From: Xenophilus sp. AP218F
Lineage (GTDB): Bacteria; Pseudomonadota; Gammaproteobacteria; Burkholderiales; Chromobacteriaceae
Direction of reading: 5' to 3'
Length of the DNA: 64,000 bases
Assembly (NCBI GenBank): GCA_002213445.1
Contig: NJIE01000008.1
Coordinates: forward strand, 124,001-188,000
A model generated the notes under the pieces. The model had not been told where the DNA came from, did no database searches, and saw only the letters and a program-made list of their open reading frames with translations. Positions 25,300-34,550 of the stretch are shown in pieces; the first letter of the stretch is position 1; each line of letters begins with the position of its first letter. A program made the position numbers and the translations under genes.

Positions 25300-25967
25300 C
25301 TGGCCTGCTGGCCTTTCAGGTAGCTTTCCAGCGCGTGGCCGGCGGAGAGGATGTGATAGCGCAGGAATTCCGCCGCTTCTTCGGCCTTGCCTTGGCGGCA
25401 CATTTCCAGCAGGCGGGTGTGCTCTTCGTGGGCGCGTTCCATGGTGCGGGTGAACAGGATCTGCATCCGGGTGTAGCGGTCGGTCTTGTTGTGCAGGTGC
25501 TCGATCAGGGCCAGCGTGTTGGGGCGGCGGGCGGCGCGGTACAGCATCAGGTGAAAGCGGGAGTTGATTTCGCCCCAGTGGCGCACGTCGTTGTTGTGCA
25601 AGGCCAGCTCGAACTCTTTCAGCGTCTGCTGCGCCGCGTCGTGATCGGCGGCGGTCTGACAGGGGATGGCGGCCCGCAGCAGCGAGCTCTCCAGCATGGC
25701 GCGCACTTCCAGCAGCTCCAGAATGTCTTCCAGCGACAGCTTGGAAACCAGCGCGCCCTTGTGGTCGATGATCTGGATCAGCCCTTCGGCCTCCAGCTGG
25801 CGCAGCGCTTCGCGCACCGGCACCCGGCTGACGCCGTATTCGTTGGAAAGCGCTTCCTGGCGCAGTTGTTGGCCGTCGACGAATTCGCCCGACAGAATGC
25901 GGCGGCGCAGGGATTCGGTTACGGCACTGGTAAGCGTCTGGCGCTTGATCGGCTGCAGGGTAGTCAT
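25293..25967 (-). CDS. GntR-family regulator, FadR/VanR subfamily
   Basis: A 224-residue protein with an N-terminal winged helix (LRRRILSGEFVDGQQLRQEAL, then SRVPVREALRQLEAEGLI) and an all-helical FCD effector domain (residues about 80-215) with the Asp/His metal-binding positions in INSRFHLMLYRAA and HEEHTRLLE. FCD regulators usually bind small organic acids and repress catabolic genes. No target operon sits next to it: the flanks are a LysR gene and tRNA-His. A good promoter lies 50 bases upstream. Confidence 0.87.
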   Translation of the reverse strand: MTTLQPIKRQTLTSAVTESLRRRILSGEFVDGQQLRQEALSNEYGVSRVPVREALRQLEAEGLIQIIDHKGALVSKLSLEDILELLEVRAMLESSLLRAAIPCQTAADHDAAQQTLKEFELALHNNDVRHWGEINSRFHLMLYRAARRPNTLALIEHLHNKTDRYTRMQILFTRTMERAHEEHTRLLEMCRQGKAEEAAEFLRYHILSAGHALESYLKGQQASH

Positions 25968-26016
25968 GGTGGGGGTCGTCGTCTGTCAGTCAATCGGATA
26001 CATGCTAATGGATTCG

Positions 26017-26044
26017 ATTATACGGAGCCAGCTTTGGCAGGCAA
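26017..26044 (-). promoter_or_regulatory. sigma-70 promoter of the GntR gene
   Basis: On the minus strand TTGCCT (26039-26044) and a perfect TATAAT (26017-26022) are 16 bases apart, about 50 bases before the GntR start. Confidence 0.65.
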
Positions 26045-26105
26045 GGCCTATATTCGACCATTTTTGTCGCAAAGATGAAAACGAATGGCGCGAGCGGAAA
26101 AGCAA

Positions 26106-26131
26106 AAGGCCCGGCGTATGCCGGGCCTTTT
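26106..26131 (-). terminator. intrinsic terminator of tRNA-His
   Basis: On the minus strand AAAGGCCCGGC-ATAC-GCCGGGCCTTTT: a strong stem with T-run, seven bases past the tRNA 3' end. Confidence 0.85.
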
Positions 26132-26137
26132 CAAGGC

Positions 26138-26214
26138 TGGGGTGGATAATGGGACTCGAACCCACGACAACCGGAATCACAATCCGGGACTCTACCAACT
26201 GAGCTATATCCACC
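26138..26214 (-). tRNA. tRNA-His (anticodon GTG)
   Basis: On the minus strand a full cloverleaf is present: acceptor GTGGATA / TATCCAC, D-arm TAGCTCAGTTGGTAGAG, anticodon stem CCGGA / TCCGG with loop TTGTGAT, and T-arm with GTTCGAGTC. An extra 5' G faces C73, the G-1:C73 pair typical of tRNA-His, and the 3' CCA is encoded (26138-26140), giving 77 bases. Confidence 0.95.
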
Positions 26215-26254
26215 ACCGTATCGCTCGCCAAAAAAGACGGCGAAGAGGCTGCGC

Positions 26255-26283
26255 ATTATACGGAGCGCTTCCCGGAAAGGCAA
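26255..26283 (-). promoter_or_regulatory. sigma-70 promoter of tRNA-His
   Basis: On the minus strand TTGCCT (26278-26283), a 17-base spacer and a perfect TATAAT (26255-26260). It is GC-rich just downstream of the -10 box, as in stringently controlled stable RNA promoters, and lies 40 bases from the tRNA. Confidence 0.75.
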
Positions 26284-26420
26284 GCGCTATCCGGTTTTTA
26301 GGCGGATGGCGCTTTTTGCCCAAGCCTGGCCGCGCGCCTGATTTTCGCGTTTGGCGATCATGGGCCAAGCCATGCGCCGGCGCGGGGCGGCCAGCCTCGG
26401 GCCAAGAGCAGCGCCGCCGT

Positions 26421-27098
26421 TCACGAGGCCATGGTCTTGACCTGCGTCTCCAGCTGTCGCTGCAAATCCGGAGGCAGGCGCAGCTGCTTGGCCAGCTCGT
26501 TGAGATAGGCCCTTTCCATGAAGCTTTCCTCATCCACCACCAGAGCGCTGGCCAGATACATTTCGGCCGCCAGCTCCGGCGTTTGCGCCAGCGCCGCCAC
26601 GCGCGCCGGCTCCAGCGGGCTGGCCAGCTCGGCCTCCAGCCATTGGCGGTCCTGCTCGCTGCCGGAGAGCCGGAGCAGCTCCGCTTCCAGCATGCCGCGC
26701 TCGATCTGGCTGACGTGGCCGTCGGACTTGGCTGCGGCGATCATCGCCGTCAGCACCGCGCGGCTGTGTCGCTCGATCTGGGCGGGCGGCAGACGGTCCA
26801 GCGTGCGCGGCGCTTCGCTCGCGGCAGGCTGCTTGCGCTGCCACTCGCCGTAGGCGCGGTAGGCCATTACGCCCAGCGCGGCAAGGCCGCCGTACACCGC
26901 CAGCTTGCCGCCTATCTTGCGCGCCTTCTTGTTGCTGAGCAGCAGCCCCAAAGCCCCTCCGCCCAGCGCGCCGCCGCCCAGCCCGGCGAGCAGCGAGCCG
27001 CTCTTGCTTGTCGACGCCTGATGGCGCGCGGGGGCGGATTCGCCCAGCAGATCCTTGCCTGACCGCAGCAGTTGATCCAGCAGTTTACTTGCGCTCAT
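26421..27098 (-). CDS. DUF533 family membrane-associated protein
   Basis: A 225-residue protein. Residues 40-85 are Gly/Ala/Leu-rich and hydrophobic (GSLLAGLGGGALGGGALGLL), then AVYGGLAALGVMAYRAY, and from about 105 comes the TerB-like DUF533 helical domain (AMIAAAKSDGHVSQIERGML, then FMERAYLNELAKQLRLPPDL). This resembles E. coli YebE. Function is unknown; TerB-like domains are thought to bind metal or sense stress at the membrane. It is monocistronic. Confidence 0.85.
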   Translation of the reverse strand: MSASKLLDQLLRSGKDLLGESAPARHQASTSKSGSLLAGLGGGALGGGALGLLLSNKKARKIGGKLAVYGGLAALGVMAYRAYGEWQRKQPAASEAPRTLDRLPPAQIERHSRAVLTAMIAAAKSDGHVSQIERGMLEAELLRLSGSEQDRQWLEAELASPLEPARVAALAQTPELAAEMYLASALVVDEESFMERAYLNELAKQLRLPPDLQRQLETQVKTMAS

Positions 27099-27300
27099 GC
27101 CATTCCCTGAATGGTGGTTAAGATGCTGCTCTGAGCCGGACATGGCGTGGATAGTTCCGGTCGGGCGCGGCGTGAAATTCACCAAAGCCGGACCGCGATG
27201 CCTTGGACGCGGCGCGGCCATCTCGTCTATCCTCGAGCTTGCGTCGGCCGCCTTGTCCGCGCCGCCGCGCAACCCCATTGAGCAAGCACGAGAGGCCGCG

Positions 27301-27975
27301 ATGAGCCGGGAACTGGAGATCATTGAAAAAATCGTTTTGGGCCTGGACCCGATGCGGGTCGGCGCGACGCTGGACACCCCGCGCGATCCCGGCCTGGACA
27401 AGGCCCGCGCCGTTTATTACGAGCACCTCAAGCGGGTGTGCAAGCAGCATGTCCGGCCGGAGCGCTTGCCCGCGTCCGAACCGGACCGCCATCCCGCGCC
27501 GCGCAAGGGCGAGCGCTGGACGATAGCCGAAGACAACCGGCTGGAAGCGCTGTGGGACACCTCTCCCGCCATCACCACCGAGCAGCTGGCGGTCAAGCTG
27601 GGGCGCACCCGTTCCGCCATCATCTCGCGTCTGAGCAAGCTGGGTTTGTTCCCCGACCACCAGCAGGCGATGCTGGCGGACAACCGCCGGCTAGAAGCGG
27701 CCGGATCGCCGCCGTTCTGGCAGCTGGACGCCGCCCCCGCATCGACGGCCGCGGCGCAAGCGGTCGGCGAGGGCAATGCCGGTCGCCGCTGGACTGAGGA
27801 AGACGACGGGAAGCTCAGGCGCGACTGGCGCGGGGCCGACGCGCCAAGCTGCGGCGAGCTTGCCTTGCGGCTGGGCCGGACGCGCGGCGCCATCATCGCG
27901 CGGCTGGTTCGCATCGGCGAATTTCCGGATCGGGACGCGGCAATCGCGGCCGATAGGTTGCGGCGCGAAAAGTAA
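27301..27975 (+). CDS. protein with two tandem Myb/GcrA-like helix-turn-helix repeats
   Basis: A 224-residue protein. Two similar units, residues about 73-117 and 164-208, each begin with W-T-x-x-E/D-D and end with LGRTRSAIISRLSKLGLF or LGRTRGAIIARLVRIGEF, so a DNA-binding domain has been duplicated. The unit resembles the SANT/Myb-like or GcrA-type helix-turn-helix, suggesting that one molecule binds a direct or inverted repeat. The first 60 residues hold DKARAVYYEHLKRVCKQH, which is seen in small helicase/topoisomerase-associated proteins; this is tentative. No neighbour hints at a target. An ATG at 27301 matches the end of an AGAGGCCGCG site. Confidence 0.65.
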   Translation: MSRELEIIEKIVLGLDPMRVGATLDTPRDPGLDKARAVYYEHLKRVCKQHVRPERLPASEPDRHPAPRKGERWTIAEDNRLEALWDTSPAITTEQLAVKLGRTRSAIISRLSKLGLFPDHQQAMLADNRRLEAAGSPPFWQLDAAPASTAAAQAVGEGNAGRRWTEEDDGKLRRDWRGADAPSCGELALRLGRTRGAIIARLVRIGEFPDRDAAIAADRLRREK

Positions 27976-28114
27976 GCGAAGGCGGCTCCGCGCGGCGATG
28001 CGCGGACCGTGGCGGCCTTCCCGCGTCTCCCTGCGCAGAGCCGTCTACGTTCCGGTCTGGCGAGCGCCGGCCGGCATAGGCAGAGGTTTGACTCGCCGCC
28101 GGTTTGCGCCGCGC

Positions 28115-29008
28115 TCAGGCTGCCGAGGTTTCGGATTTCAGCCAGTTGCGAAACGCCGTGAAGGCGGAGTTGTCTTCGGAGCGCGTCGGGAAGATCAGGT
28201 AATAGTAGAGGCGGAGCGACACCTCCATCTCCAGCGGTTTGACCAGCCTTCCGGCCGCGATGTCGTATTCCACCAGCAAGGATTGGCCCAGGGCGACGCC
28301 CTGGCCGTCTATGGCGGCCTGCAAGGCCTGCATGGCGTCGTCAACTTCCTGGGAGGGTGAAAGTTCCATCTCGCCGGCCCCTGCTTCCGCCAGCCATTGC
28401 TGCCAACTGGGGTGATGCGCCATGTGCGGCGAATGGCTGACGTGCAGCAAGGGCAGCCGCGCCAGATCGGCAAGCGACCGGACCGGCTCTCCCATGGCCG
28501 GGCTGCACACCGGGAAGAACCGCGTGCTGGCGAAGTGCTCCACCATCAAGTCCTCGTTCCCGGGCCGTTTGTCGTCGATCGCCACATCGAAATCCGGATA
28601 GTCCTGCGCCGCCGCGCTGCTCACCTCGATGCGGATGTTGGGGTACAGATTGAGAAAACGGTACAGGCGAGGCACCAGCCATTTGGTGGCCAGAACGGTA
28701 GGCGCCGCCACCCGCAAGGTGGCCGACTTGCCGTGTTGCAGCATGGCTGTGGCTTGCTGCAGGGCGCGAAAAGCCTCTCGTACTCTGGGCAGATAATGTT
28801 TGCCCGCGTCGGTGAGAAACAGCTGGTTATTGCGCCTTTCAAATAACTTCAAATCGAGATAATTCTCCAGCAATTTTATCTGGTGGCTGACGGCGGCATT
28901 GGTGACAAACAGCTCATTGGCCGCTTTGGTAAAGCTTAAATGATGCGCGGCCACTTCAAACACGCGCAGTGCATTCAAAGGGGGGAGGCGGTTTGTCATA
29001 TGATTCAT
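28115..29008 (-). CDS. GcvA-like LysR regulator of the galactose cluster
   Basis: A 297-residue regulator beginning with PPLNALRVFEVAAHHLSFTK, the characteristic GcvA/AmpR subgroup start, with recognition helix NAAVSHQIKLLENYLDLKLF. The substrate domain includes LRVAAPTVLATKWLVPRL. It is divergent from dgoK, with a 93-base AT-rich region (poly-A/T tracts) between the starts where LysR binding and both promoters would lie. I infer that it controls the eight-gene galactose cluster. Two in-frame ATGs (29008 and 28999) are possible starts. Confidence 0.85.
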   Translation of the reverse strand: MNHMTNRLPPLNALRVFEVAAHHLSFTKAANELFVTNAAVSHQIKLLENYLDLKLFERRNNQLFLTDAGKHYLPRVREAFRALQQATAMLQHGKSATLRVAAPTVLATKWLVPRLYRFLNLYPNIRIEVSSAAAQDYPDFDVAIDDKRPGNEDLMVEHFASTRFFPVCSPAMGEPVRSLADLARLPLLHVSHSPHMAHHPSWQQWLAEAGAGEMELSPSQEVDDAMQALQAAIDGQGVALGQSLLVEYDIAAGRLVKPLEMEVSLRLYYYLIFPTRSEDNSAFTAFRNWLKSETSAA

Positions 29009-29101
29009 TAAAAAAAATTTAATGAGAAATAAAAGTATTTTTAGTTTGCCACATTTTCGGGGAGAGGAAAGAATGCGATAACAAAAAAACAGATTGATGC
29101 C

Positions 29102-30103
29102 ATGCATATCCTGACGATTGATACCGGAACCACCAATACCCGAGTAACGGTTTGGAATGGCAATGCGCTCAAGGCCCATGCCGCTAGACAGGTCGGGGTC
29201 AGAGATACCGCCATTAGCGGTAATGTGTCCATTTTGCAAAGAGGCATTTCCGCCACGATTGAGGCTGCGCTCGCCAAGGCCCGGCTGGATATTTCATCCA
29301 TCGATCTGGTGCTGGCCTCGGGCATGATCACTTCCAACGTCGGCCTGTTCGAAATTCCGCATTTGCTGGCGCCTGCCGGTTGCGATGAGCTGGCGGCGGG
29401 AATGCAATCCGCGATGATTCCGGAAGTTTGCGAAAAGCCGATCTGGTTTATTCCCGGCGTACGCAATATGAATGAAAGCGTCGGCCTGCATAATTGCGAA
29501 AGCATGGATATGCTGCGGGGCGAAGAAGTGGAGGCGATGGCCCTGATCGAAAGGCTGTCCATTTCCGAGCCCGCCGTCATCGTGCTGCCAGGTTCCCACT
29601 CCAAATTTGTCCATCTTGACGAAAAGCAACGCATTACCGGCTGCGTCACCACGCTGGCCGGCGAGTTGCTGCATGTCATTACCCACAACACCATTTTGGC
29701 CGGCGCGTTAAATAGCGACTTCGCCGTGGAAATCGACGAGGAAATGCTGCTGGCCGGCGCGCGTTCAGCCAGCAAAATCGGCTTGGGCCGAGCCTGTTTC
29801 ATTGTCCGCATGCTGGATCAGTTCACCATTTATGACCGCAATGCGCGCGCTAATTTCCTGCTTGGCTCCGTCTTGGGCGCGGATTTGCTGACGCTGAAAA
29901 ATACCGATGCAATTCGCATCAGCCCCGGGATTCAATACGTCATCGCGGGTAATCGGATTTTGCGCGAGGCCATCGGCCTGCTGGTGCGGGGCGACGATTT
30001 CTTTTCCGGAAAGGTGACGACGGTAGGCCACGACTTGCAATCTGATTTGGCGGGTTATGGCGCCATACTGGTGGCCCGCCGGCGCGGTTTGTTGCGGGAT
30101 TGA
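29102..30103 (+). CDS. dgoK: 2-dehydro-3-deoxygalactonokinase (KDGal kinase)
   Basis: A 333-residue protein with the DgoK/ASKHA-like opening ILTIDTGTTNTRVTVWNGNA, then ASGMITSNVGLFEIPHL and PGVRNMNE, and LPGSHSKFVHLD. It phosphorylates 2-dehydro-3-deoxy-D-galactonate with ATP to give the 6-phosphate, the substrate of DgoA encoded 5.4 kb downstream. It is the first gene of the divergent cluster. The ribosome binding site is weak. The N-terminal DTGTTNTR phosphate loop is intact. Confidence 0.88.
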   Translation: MHILTIDTGTTNTRVTVWNGNALKAHAARQVGVRDTAISGNVSILQRGISATIEAALAKARLDISSIDLVLASGMITSNVGLFEIPHLLAPAGCDELAAGMQSAMIPEVCEKPIWFIPGVRNMNESVGLHNCESMDMLRGEEVEAMALIERLSISEPAVIVLPGSHSKFVHLDEKQRITGCVTTLAGELLHVITHNTILAGALNSDFAVEIDEEMLLAGARSASKIGLGRACFIVRMLDQFTIYDRNARANFLLGSVLGADLLTLKNTDAIRISPGIQYVIAGNRILREAIGLLVRGDDFFSGKVTTVGHDLQSDLAGYGAILVARRRGLLRD

Positions 30104-30196
30104 AAACCGAGGCGGCCTTCGGGCGCGCTATATGGCTGGCTGGCGCGAGCGTTTCGGTCCAGGCAAAGTTGTAAAAACATAACGAGGAGATATTTC

Positions 30197-31186
30197 ATGA
30201 AGCGCATCGGAAAATTTTCAGCCGGCATCGGTTTGTTGCTGGCTCTGTTTGCCGGCGGCGTCCGCGCGGCCGAAGAAATCAAGATCGGCTTTCTGGTCAA
30301 GCAAGCGGAAGAGCCCTGGTTTCAGGACGAATGGCGATTCGCCGATCAGGCGGCCCGGGAAAAAGGCTTCAAGTTGGTCAAAATCGGCGTTCCGAATGGG
30401 GACAAGGTGCTGATGGCGATCGACAACCTGGCCGCACAGCATGCTCAAGGCTTCATCATCTGCTCGCCCGACGTCAAGCTGGGGACAGCCATTTACTCCG
30501 AAGCCAAACAGAATCGCCTCAAGGTCATGAGCGTGGATGACCGGCTGGTGGACGGCGCCAACAAGCCGATCGCGGCTATTCCACATATGGGGATTTCGGC
30601 ATTCAAGATCGGCGAGCAAGTCGGCCTCGCCATCGCCGGCGAAATCAAGAAGCGCGGCTGGCGCATGGAGGAGGTCGGGGCGATTCGCCTTTCTTACGAT
30701 CAGCTTCCCACCGCCAAGGAACGCACCGATGGCGCGGTGGCGGCGCTGAAAGCGGCAGGTTTGCCCGGCGGCAATCTCATCAATGCGCCGCAAGCCAAGA
30801 CCGACACCGAAAACGCCTTCAATGCCGCCAATATCGCGATTACCCAGAATCAGAAATACAAGCATTGGGTGGCGTTCGGCATGAACGACGAGGCGGTATT
30901 GGGCGCGGTGCGGGCGTCGGAGGGGCGCGGCATCGGCGTCGGCAATTTTATCGGCGTGGGCATCGGCGGCAGCAAGGCGGCGATGAATGAATTTGCCAAA
31001 ACCGGCACAACCGGCTTCTTCGGCACGATTCTGATCAGCCCCAAGCGCCACGGCTATGAAACCGCCGCCAATATGTATGAATGGATCAAAACCGGCAAAT
31101 CGCCCGAGGCGCTCATTCTGACCAGCGGCAAGCTGATGACTCGCGGCAACGCCAGCGAGGTGCGCAAGGAAATGGGGCTGCAATAA
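30197..31186 (+). CDS. araF: periplasmic sugar-binding protein of the AraF type
   Basis: A 329-residue protein with signal peptide (1-24) and a type I periplasmic binding fold. KIGFLVKQAEEPWFQDEW and FIICSPDVKLGTAI closely follow E. coli AraF, which binds L-arabinose and also D-galactose. In this cluster the ligand is more likely galactose, because all downstream enzymes belong to the galactonate route; this is inference. GAGGAGA precedes the ATG. It feeds the AraGH transporter encoded next. Confidence 0.87.
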   Translation: MKRIGKFSAGIGLLLALFAGGVRAAEEIKIGFLVKQAEEPWFQDEWRFADQAAREKGFKLVKIGVPNGDKVLMAIDNLAAQHAQGFIICSPDVKLGTAIYSEAKQNRLKVMSVDDRLVDGANKPIAAIPHMGISAFKIGEQVGLAIAGEIKKRGWRMEEVGAIRLSYDQLPTAKERTDGAVAALKAAGLPGGNLINAPQAKTDTENAFNAANIAITQNQKYKHWVAFGMNDEAVLGAVRASEGRGIGVGNFIGVGIGGSKAAMNEFAKTGTTGFFGTILISPKRHGYETAANMYEWIKTGKSPEALILTSGKLMTRGNASEVRKEMGLQ

Positions 31187-31257
31187 TCGGGCAGGTTCCG
31201 CTGGCTTTTTGCCGCGGATGCCGTTTGACGTGAAGTGCTGGCACGGGAGTATTTGCG

Positions 31258-32787
31258 GTGAGCTATCTGGAATTCAAACAGATTGGCAAGGTTTTTCCTG
31301 GCGTCAAGGCCCTGTCCGATATCAGTTTCCAAGTCAATGCCGGCAGCGTGCACGCCTTGCTGGGCGAGAATGGCGCGGGCAAATCGACCCTGATCAAGAT
31401 TCTGGGCGGGGAGCATGTTCCCGACGAGGGAGTGCTGAGCATAGATGGCCAGCCGCGACGGTTTGCCAATAGCCGCGATTCCATCGACGCGGGCGTATCC
31501 ATCATTCACCAGGAGTTGCAATACGTCGCCGATTTGACCGTGATGGAAAACCTGCTGCTTGGCCATCTTCCCAACCGTTTCGGCTTTGTCAGCAGGAAAC
31601 AGGCGATGCGGCTGGTGGACAAACAGCTGAAATCGGTCGGGGTGGATATTCCGGCGGGAGAGTTGCTGCGCAACCTGTCGATTGGCCAGCGGCAAATGCT
31701 GGAGATTTGCAAAGCCATTTTCAGGGACGCCAAGATCATCGCCCTGGATGAACCGACCAGTTCGCTTTCTCATGGCGAGAGCGAAATCCTGTTTCGCATG
31801 GTGCGCGCGCTGAAGTCGCAGGGCAAGGCCGTCATTTATATATCGCACCGCCTGGACGAGGTTTTTGCCTTGTGCGACAGCGCGACGGTGTTTCGCGATG
31901 GCAGGAAGGTGGGGGATTTTCCGCAGTTGCGCGAAGTGTCGCGAGAAGAATTGGTCAGAAAGATGGTGGGGCGCGACATCCAGGATGTATTCGGCTATAA
32001 GCCGCGCAATCTGGGAGACATCCGCTTGCAAGTCCGGCAGCTGGCGGGGCGAAAGCTGTCCCGTCCGGTTTCTTTTTCGGCGCGCAGAGGCGAAATCGTC
32101 GGATTTTTCGGCCTGGTGGGCGCGGGGCGCAGCGAATTGATGCAGCTGATTTATGGCGCGGAAAAACCATCCGGCGGCGAAGTGCGGATTGACGGCGAGA
32201 AGATTGAAAGCGTCGGCATTCCCTATTCCATTCGCTCCGGCCTGGTTTTCTGCCCCGAGGATAGAAAGGAAGATGGAATCGTCGGATGCTTGTCGGTTGC
32301 TGAAAATATCAATATCAGCTGTCGCCGCCATCATCGTCTGGGGTATTTCTTTGTCAGGAATGATTTGGAGAAAAGAACGGCGGATCGCTATATCAAGCGG
32401 CTGAGAATCAAGACCCCCAGCCGGCAGCAGAAAATCAGTTTCCTGTCCGGAGGCAACCAGCAAAAGGTGATTCTGAGCCGCTGGCTGGCGGAGCAGGATT
32501 TGCGCGTGCTGATTGTCGATGAGCCGACGCGGGGGATCGATATCGGCGCGAAGAACGAGATCTACGCCGCGTTGTTTGAAATGGCTGAGAGCGGAGTGGC
32601 GATCATCATGGTGTCCAGCGAGTTGCCGGAAGTGTTGGGCGTTTCGGATCGGGTGGTCGTGATGTGCCAAGGGGAGGTGGTCGGGGAGCTTGATCGCGCC
32701 GCGGCCAGCGAGCAAAGCGTTCTCAAGCTGGCGTTGCCCGCCGGTCGCGGCGCGCCTAAAGCGATGCGACAGAAAGAGGGAGTGTGA
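31258..32787 (+). CDS. araG: sugar ABC transporter ATP-binding protein, AraG/MglA type
   Basis: A 509-residue double ABC ATPase with two nucleotide-binding halves. The first half has Walker [10 protein letters not shown] and signature [11 protein letters not shown]; the second has the degenerate loop [10 protein letters not shown], signature [15 protein letters not shown] and [11 protein letters not shown], all typical of the carbohydrate-uptake subfamily (CUT2). It energises pentose/galactose import with AraH. A GTG start is used, with GGGAG eight bases before it; no in-frame ATG fits. The stop lies just before the araH start. Confidence 0.92.
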   Translation: MSYLEFKQIGKVFPGVKALSDISFQVNAGSVHALLGENGAGKSTLIKILGGEHVPDEGVLSIDGQPRRFANSRDSIDAGVSIIHQELQYVADLTVMENLLLGHLPNRFGFVSRKQAMRLVDKQLKSVGVDIPAGELLRNLSIGQRQMLEICKAIFRDAKIIALDEPTSSLSHGESEILFRMVRALKSQGKAVIYISHRLDEVFALCDSATVFRDGRKVGDFPQLREVSREELVRKMVGRDIQDVFGYKPRNLGDIRLQVRQLAGRKLSRPVSFSARRGEIVGFFGLVGAGRSELMQLIYGAEKPSGGEVRIDGEKIESVGIPYSIRSGLVFCPEDRKEDGIVGCLSVAENINISCRRHHRLGYFFVRNDLEKRTADRYIKRLRIKTPSRQQKISFLSGGNQQKVILSRWLAEQDLRVLIVDEPTRGIDIGAKNEIYAALFEMAESGVAIIMVSSELPEVLGVSDRVVVMCQGEVVGELDRAAASEQSVLKLALPAGRGAPKAMRQKEGV

Positions 32788-32789
32788 CC

Positions 32790-33773
32790 ATGATTGTCGA
32801 AAACAAGATGGGCAGGCCGGTGAAGAAGGACAGGATGAAGCTGGCGGGTTTTATTGATGATTACAGCCTGATCCTCATTTTCGCCGCCTTGTTCGTGTTG
32901 CTGAGCCTGACGGTAGATTATTTCTTCTCTTGGGAAAACATGATCGGGCTGGCCTTGTCGGTATCGCAGGTGGGCATGGTGGCTTGCACGATGATGTTCT
33001 GTTTGGCCTCGCGGGATTTCGATTTGTCGGTGGGTTCGACGGTCGCCTTTTCCGGCGTGTTGTGCGCCATGGTGATCAATCGCACCGACAGCGTCATGCT
33101 CGGCGTCGCCAGTTCCTTGCTGGCTGGCGGCGTGATCGGTTTCATCAATGGCGCGGTCATCGCCAAGCTGCGGGTCAACGCCTTGATTACCACCCTGGCG
33201 ACCATGGAAATGGTGCGCGGTTTGGCTTTCATCGCTTCCGACGGCCAGGCGGTGGGTTTGTCCAACGCCAGTTTTTTCAGCATCGGCAATTTGATGATTC
33301 TGGGCATTCCCAGCCCGATCTGGGTGACGGCGGTTTGCTTCGTCGTCTTCGGAGTCATGCTGAACCAGACGGTTTTCGGACGGAATACGCTGGCGGTGGG
33401 TGGCAACCCTTCCGCGTCCCGATTCGCCGGGGTGAACGTGGAAAAAACCCGGATTTACATCTTCCTGCTGCAAGGCGTCATCGCTGCCCTGGCCGGGGTG
33501 ATTCTGGCGTCGCGGATTACCAGCGGCCAGCCCAACGCGGCGCAGGGTTTCGAATTGAACGTGATTTCCGCCTGCGTGCTGGGCGGGGTGTCGTTGATGG
33601 GCGGGCGGGCGACGATCAGCGGGGTGGTGGTGGGGGTGTTGATCATGGGCGCGGTGCAGAACGCGATGAATCTTCTGAATATCGATGCCTTTTATCAATA
33701 CCTGGTGCGCGGCGGCATTTTGCTGACCGCCGTGCTGATCGACCAGCTCAAGCAACGCGACCATAAAGACTGA
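32790..33773 (+). CDS. araH: sugar ABC transporter permease, AraH/RbsC type
   Basis: A 327-residue inner membrane protein with about nine to ten hydrophobic helices and the CUT2 permease signature: CLASRDFDLSVGSTVAFSGV, GFINGAVIAKLRVNALITTL and GVSLMGGRATISGVVVGVLI. It forms the channel for the sugar bound by AraF. An AGAAAGAGGG site fits the ATG at 32790; a GTG at 32784 overlapping the araG stop is possible. Confidence 0.92.
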   Translation: MIVENKMGRPVKKDRMKLAGFIDDYSLILIFAALFVLLSLTVDYFFSWENMIGLALSVSQVGMVACTMMFCLASRDFDLSVGSTVAFSGVLCAMVINRTDSVMLGVASSLLAGGVIGFINGAVIAKLRVNALITTLATMEMVRGLAFIASDGQAVGLSNASFFSIGNLMILGIPSPIWVTAVCFVVFGVMLNQTVFGRNTLAVGGNPSASRFAGVNVEKTRIYIFLLQGVIAALAGVILASRITSGQPNAAQGFELNVISACVLGGVSLMGGRATISGVVVGVLIMGAVQNAMNLLNIDAFYQYLVRGGILLTAVLIDQLKQRDHKD

Positions 33774-33785
33774 TGGGGAGCCCAC

Positions 33786-34550
33786 ATGAACCGATATGCC
33801 CATTACCCCAGCCTGAGAGACAAGCATGTATTCATCAGCGGCGGCACCACGGGAATCGGCGCGGACCTGGTGGCCGGCTTTGCCCGGCAGGCGGCGAAAG
33901 TGACCTTTGTCGGCCGCAATGCCCAGGCGGCGGCGGCCTTGCTCGATAGCCTGTCCGGCGCAAGCTGTCCTCCCGTTTTCATCGAGTGCGACATTACCGA
34001 CGTCGCGGCATTGCAGGCCGCCATCGCCGAGGGGCAGTCGCGGCACGGGCCTTGCCACGCGCTGGTGAACAACGCGGCCAACGATCAGCGCCACAAAACG
34101 CTGGAGCTGTCGGTGGCGGGCTGGGACGAGGCGATCGCGGTCAATCTGCGCCATCAGTTTTTCGCGGCGCAAGCCGTCATTCCGGGCATGAGGCTGCTGG
34201 GCGGCGGCAGCATCATCAACCTCAGTTCCACCAGCTGGAAGATCAAGGTGCCGGATTATCCGGCGTACGCCACCTGCAAGGCGGCGATACACGGCCTGAC
34301 CCGCAGCCTGGCCAGGGAGTTTGGCGCGGACCGCATCCGCGTCAATACCCTGACGCCGGGCTGGGTGATGACCGACAAGCAAAAACGCTTGTGGGTGGAC
34401 GCCTCCGGACTGGCCGAGCGCGATCGCAACCAGTGTTTGCCGGGAGACTTGCTGTCCGCCGACATCACCCGCTGCGCGCTGTTTCTGGCCGCCGACGATA
34501 GCCGCATGTGCTCCGCCCAGGAGTTCGTGGTGGATGGCGGGTGGACATGA
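33786..34550 (+). CDS. short-chain dehydrogenase, probable D-galactose (or L-arabinose) 1-dehydrogenase
   Basis: A 254-residue SDR enzyme: cofactor loop ISGGTTGIGADL, NNAAND, catalytic Ser in INLSSTSWKIKV, and YATCK (Tyr and Lys of the Yxx-K motif). It ends in the usual VVDGGWT. In this cluster it would oxidise galactose at C1 to galactonolactone with NAD(P), the first step of the De Ley-Doudoroff route. Substrate assignment rests on context; related enzymes also take L-arabinose or D-fucose. Its stop overlaps the lactonase start. Confidence 0.82.
   Translation: MNRYAHYPSLRDKHVFISGGTTGIGADLVAGFARQAAKVTFVGRNAQAAAALLDSLSGASCPPVFIECDITDVAALQAAIAEGQSRHGPCHALVNNAANDQRHKTLELSVAGWDEAIAVNLRHQFFAAQAVIPGMRLLGGGSIINLSSTSWKIKVPDYPAYATCKAAIHGLTRSLAREFGADRIRVNTLTPGWVMTDKQKRLWVDASGLAERDRNQCLPGDLLSADITRCALFLAADDSRMCSAQEFVVDGGWT

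Noticed and set aside
23154-26078. A 974-codon plus-strand frame spanning the response regulator, pirin, LysR and GntR genes
   Set aside because: It crosses four well-supported genes in other frames and shows no recognisable protein.
29009-29101. A possible LysR operator (T-N11-A) in the gap between the GcvA-like gene and dgoK
   Set aside because: Several T-N11-A matches exist in such AT-rich DNA and none has convincing dyad symmetry, so no single site is reported.
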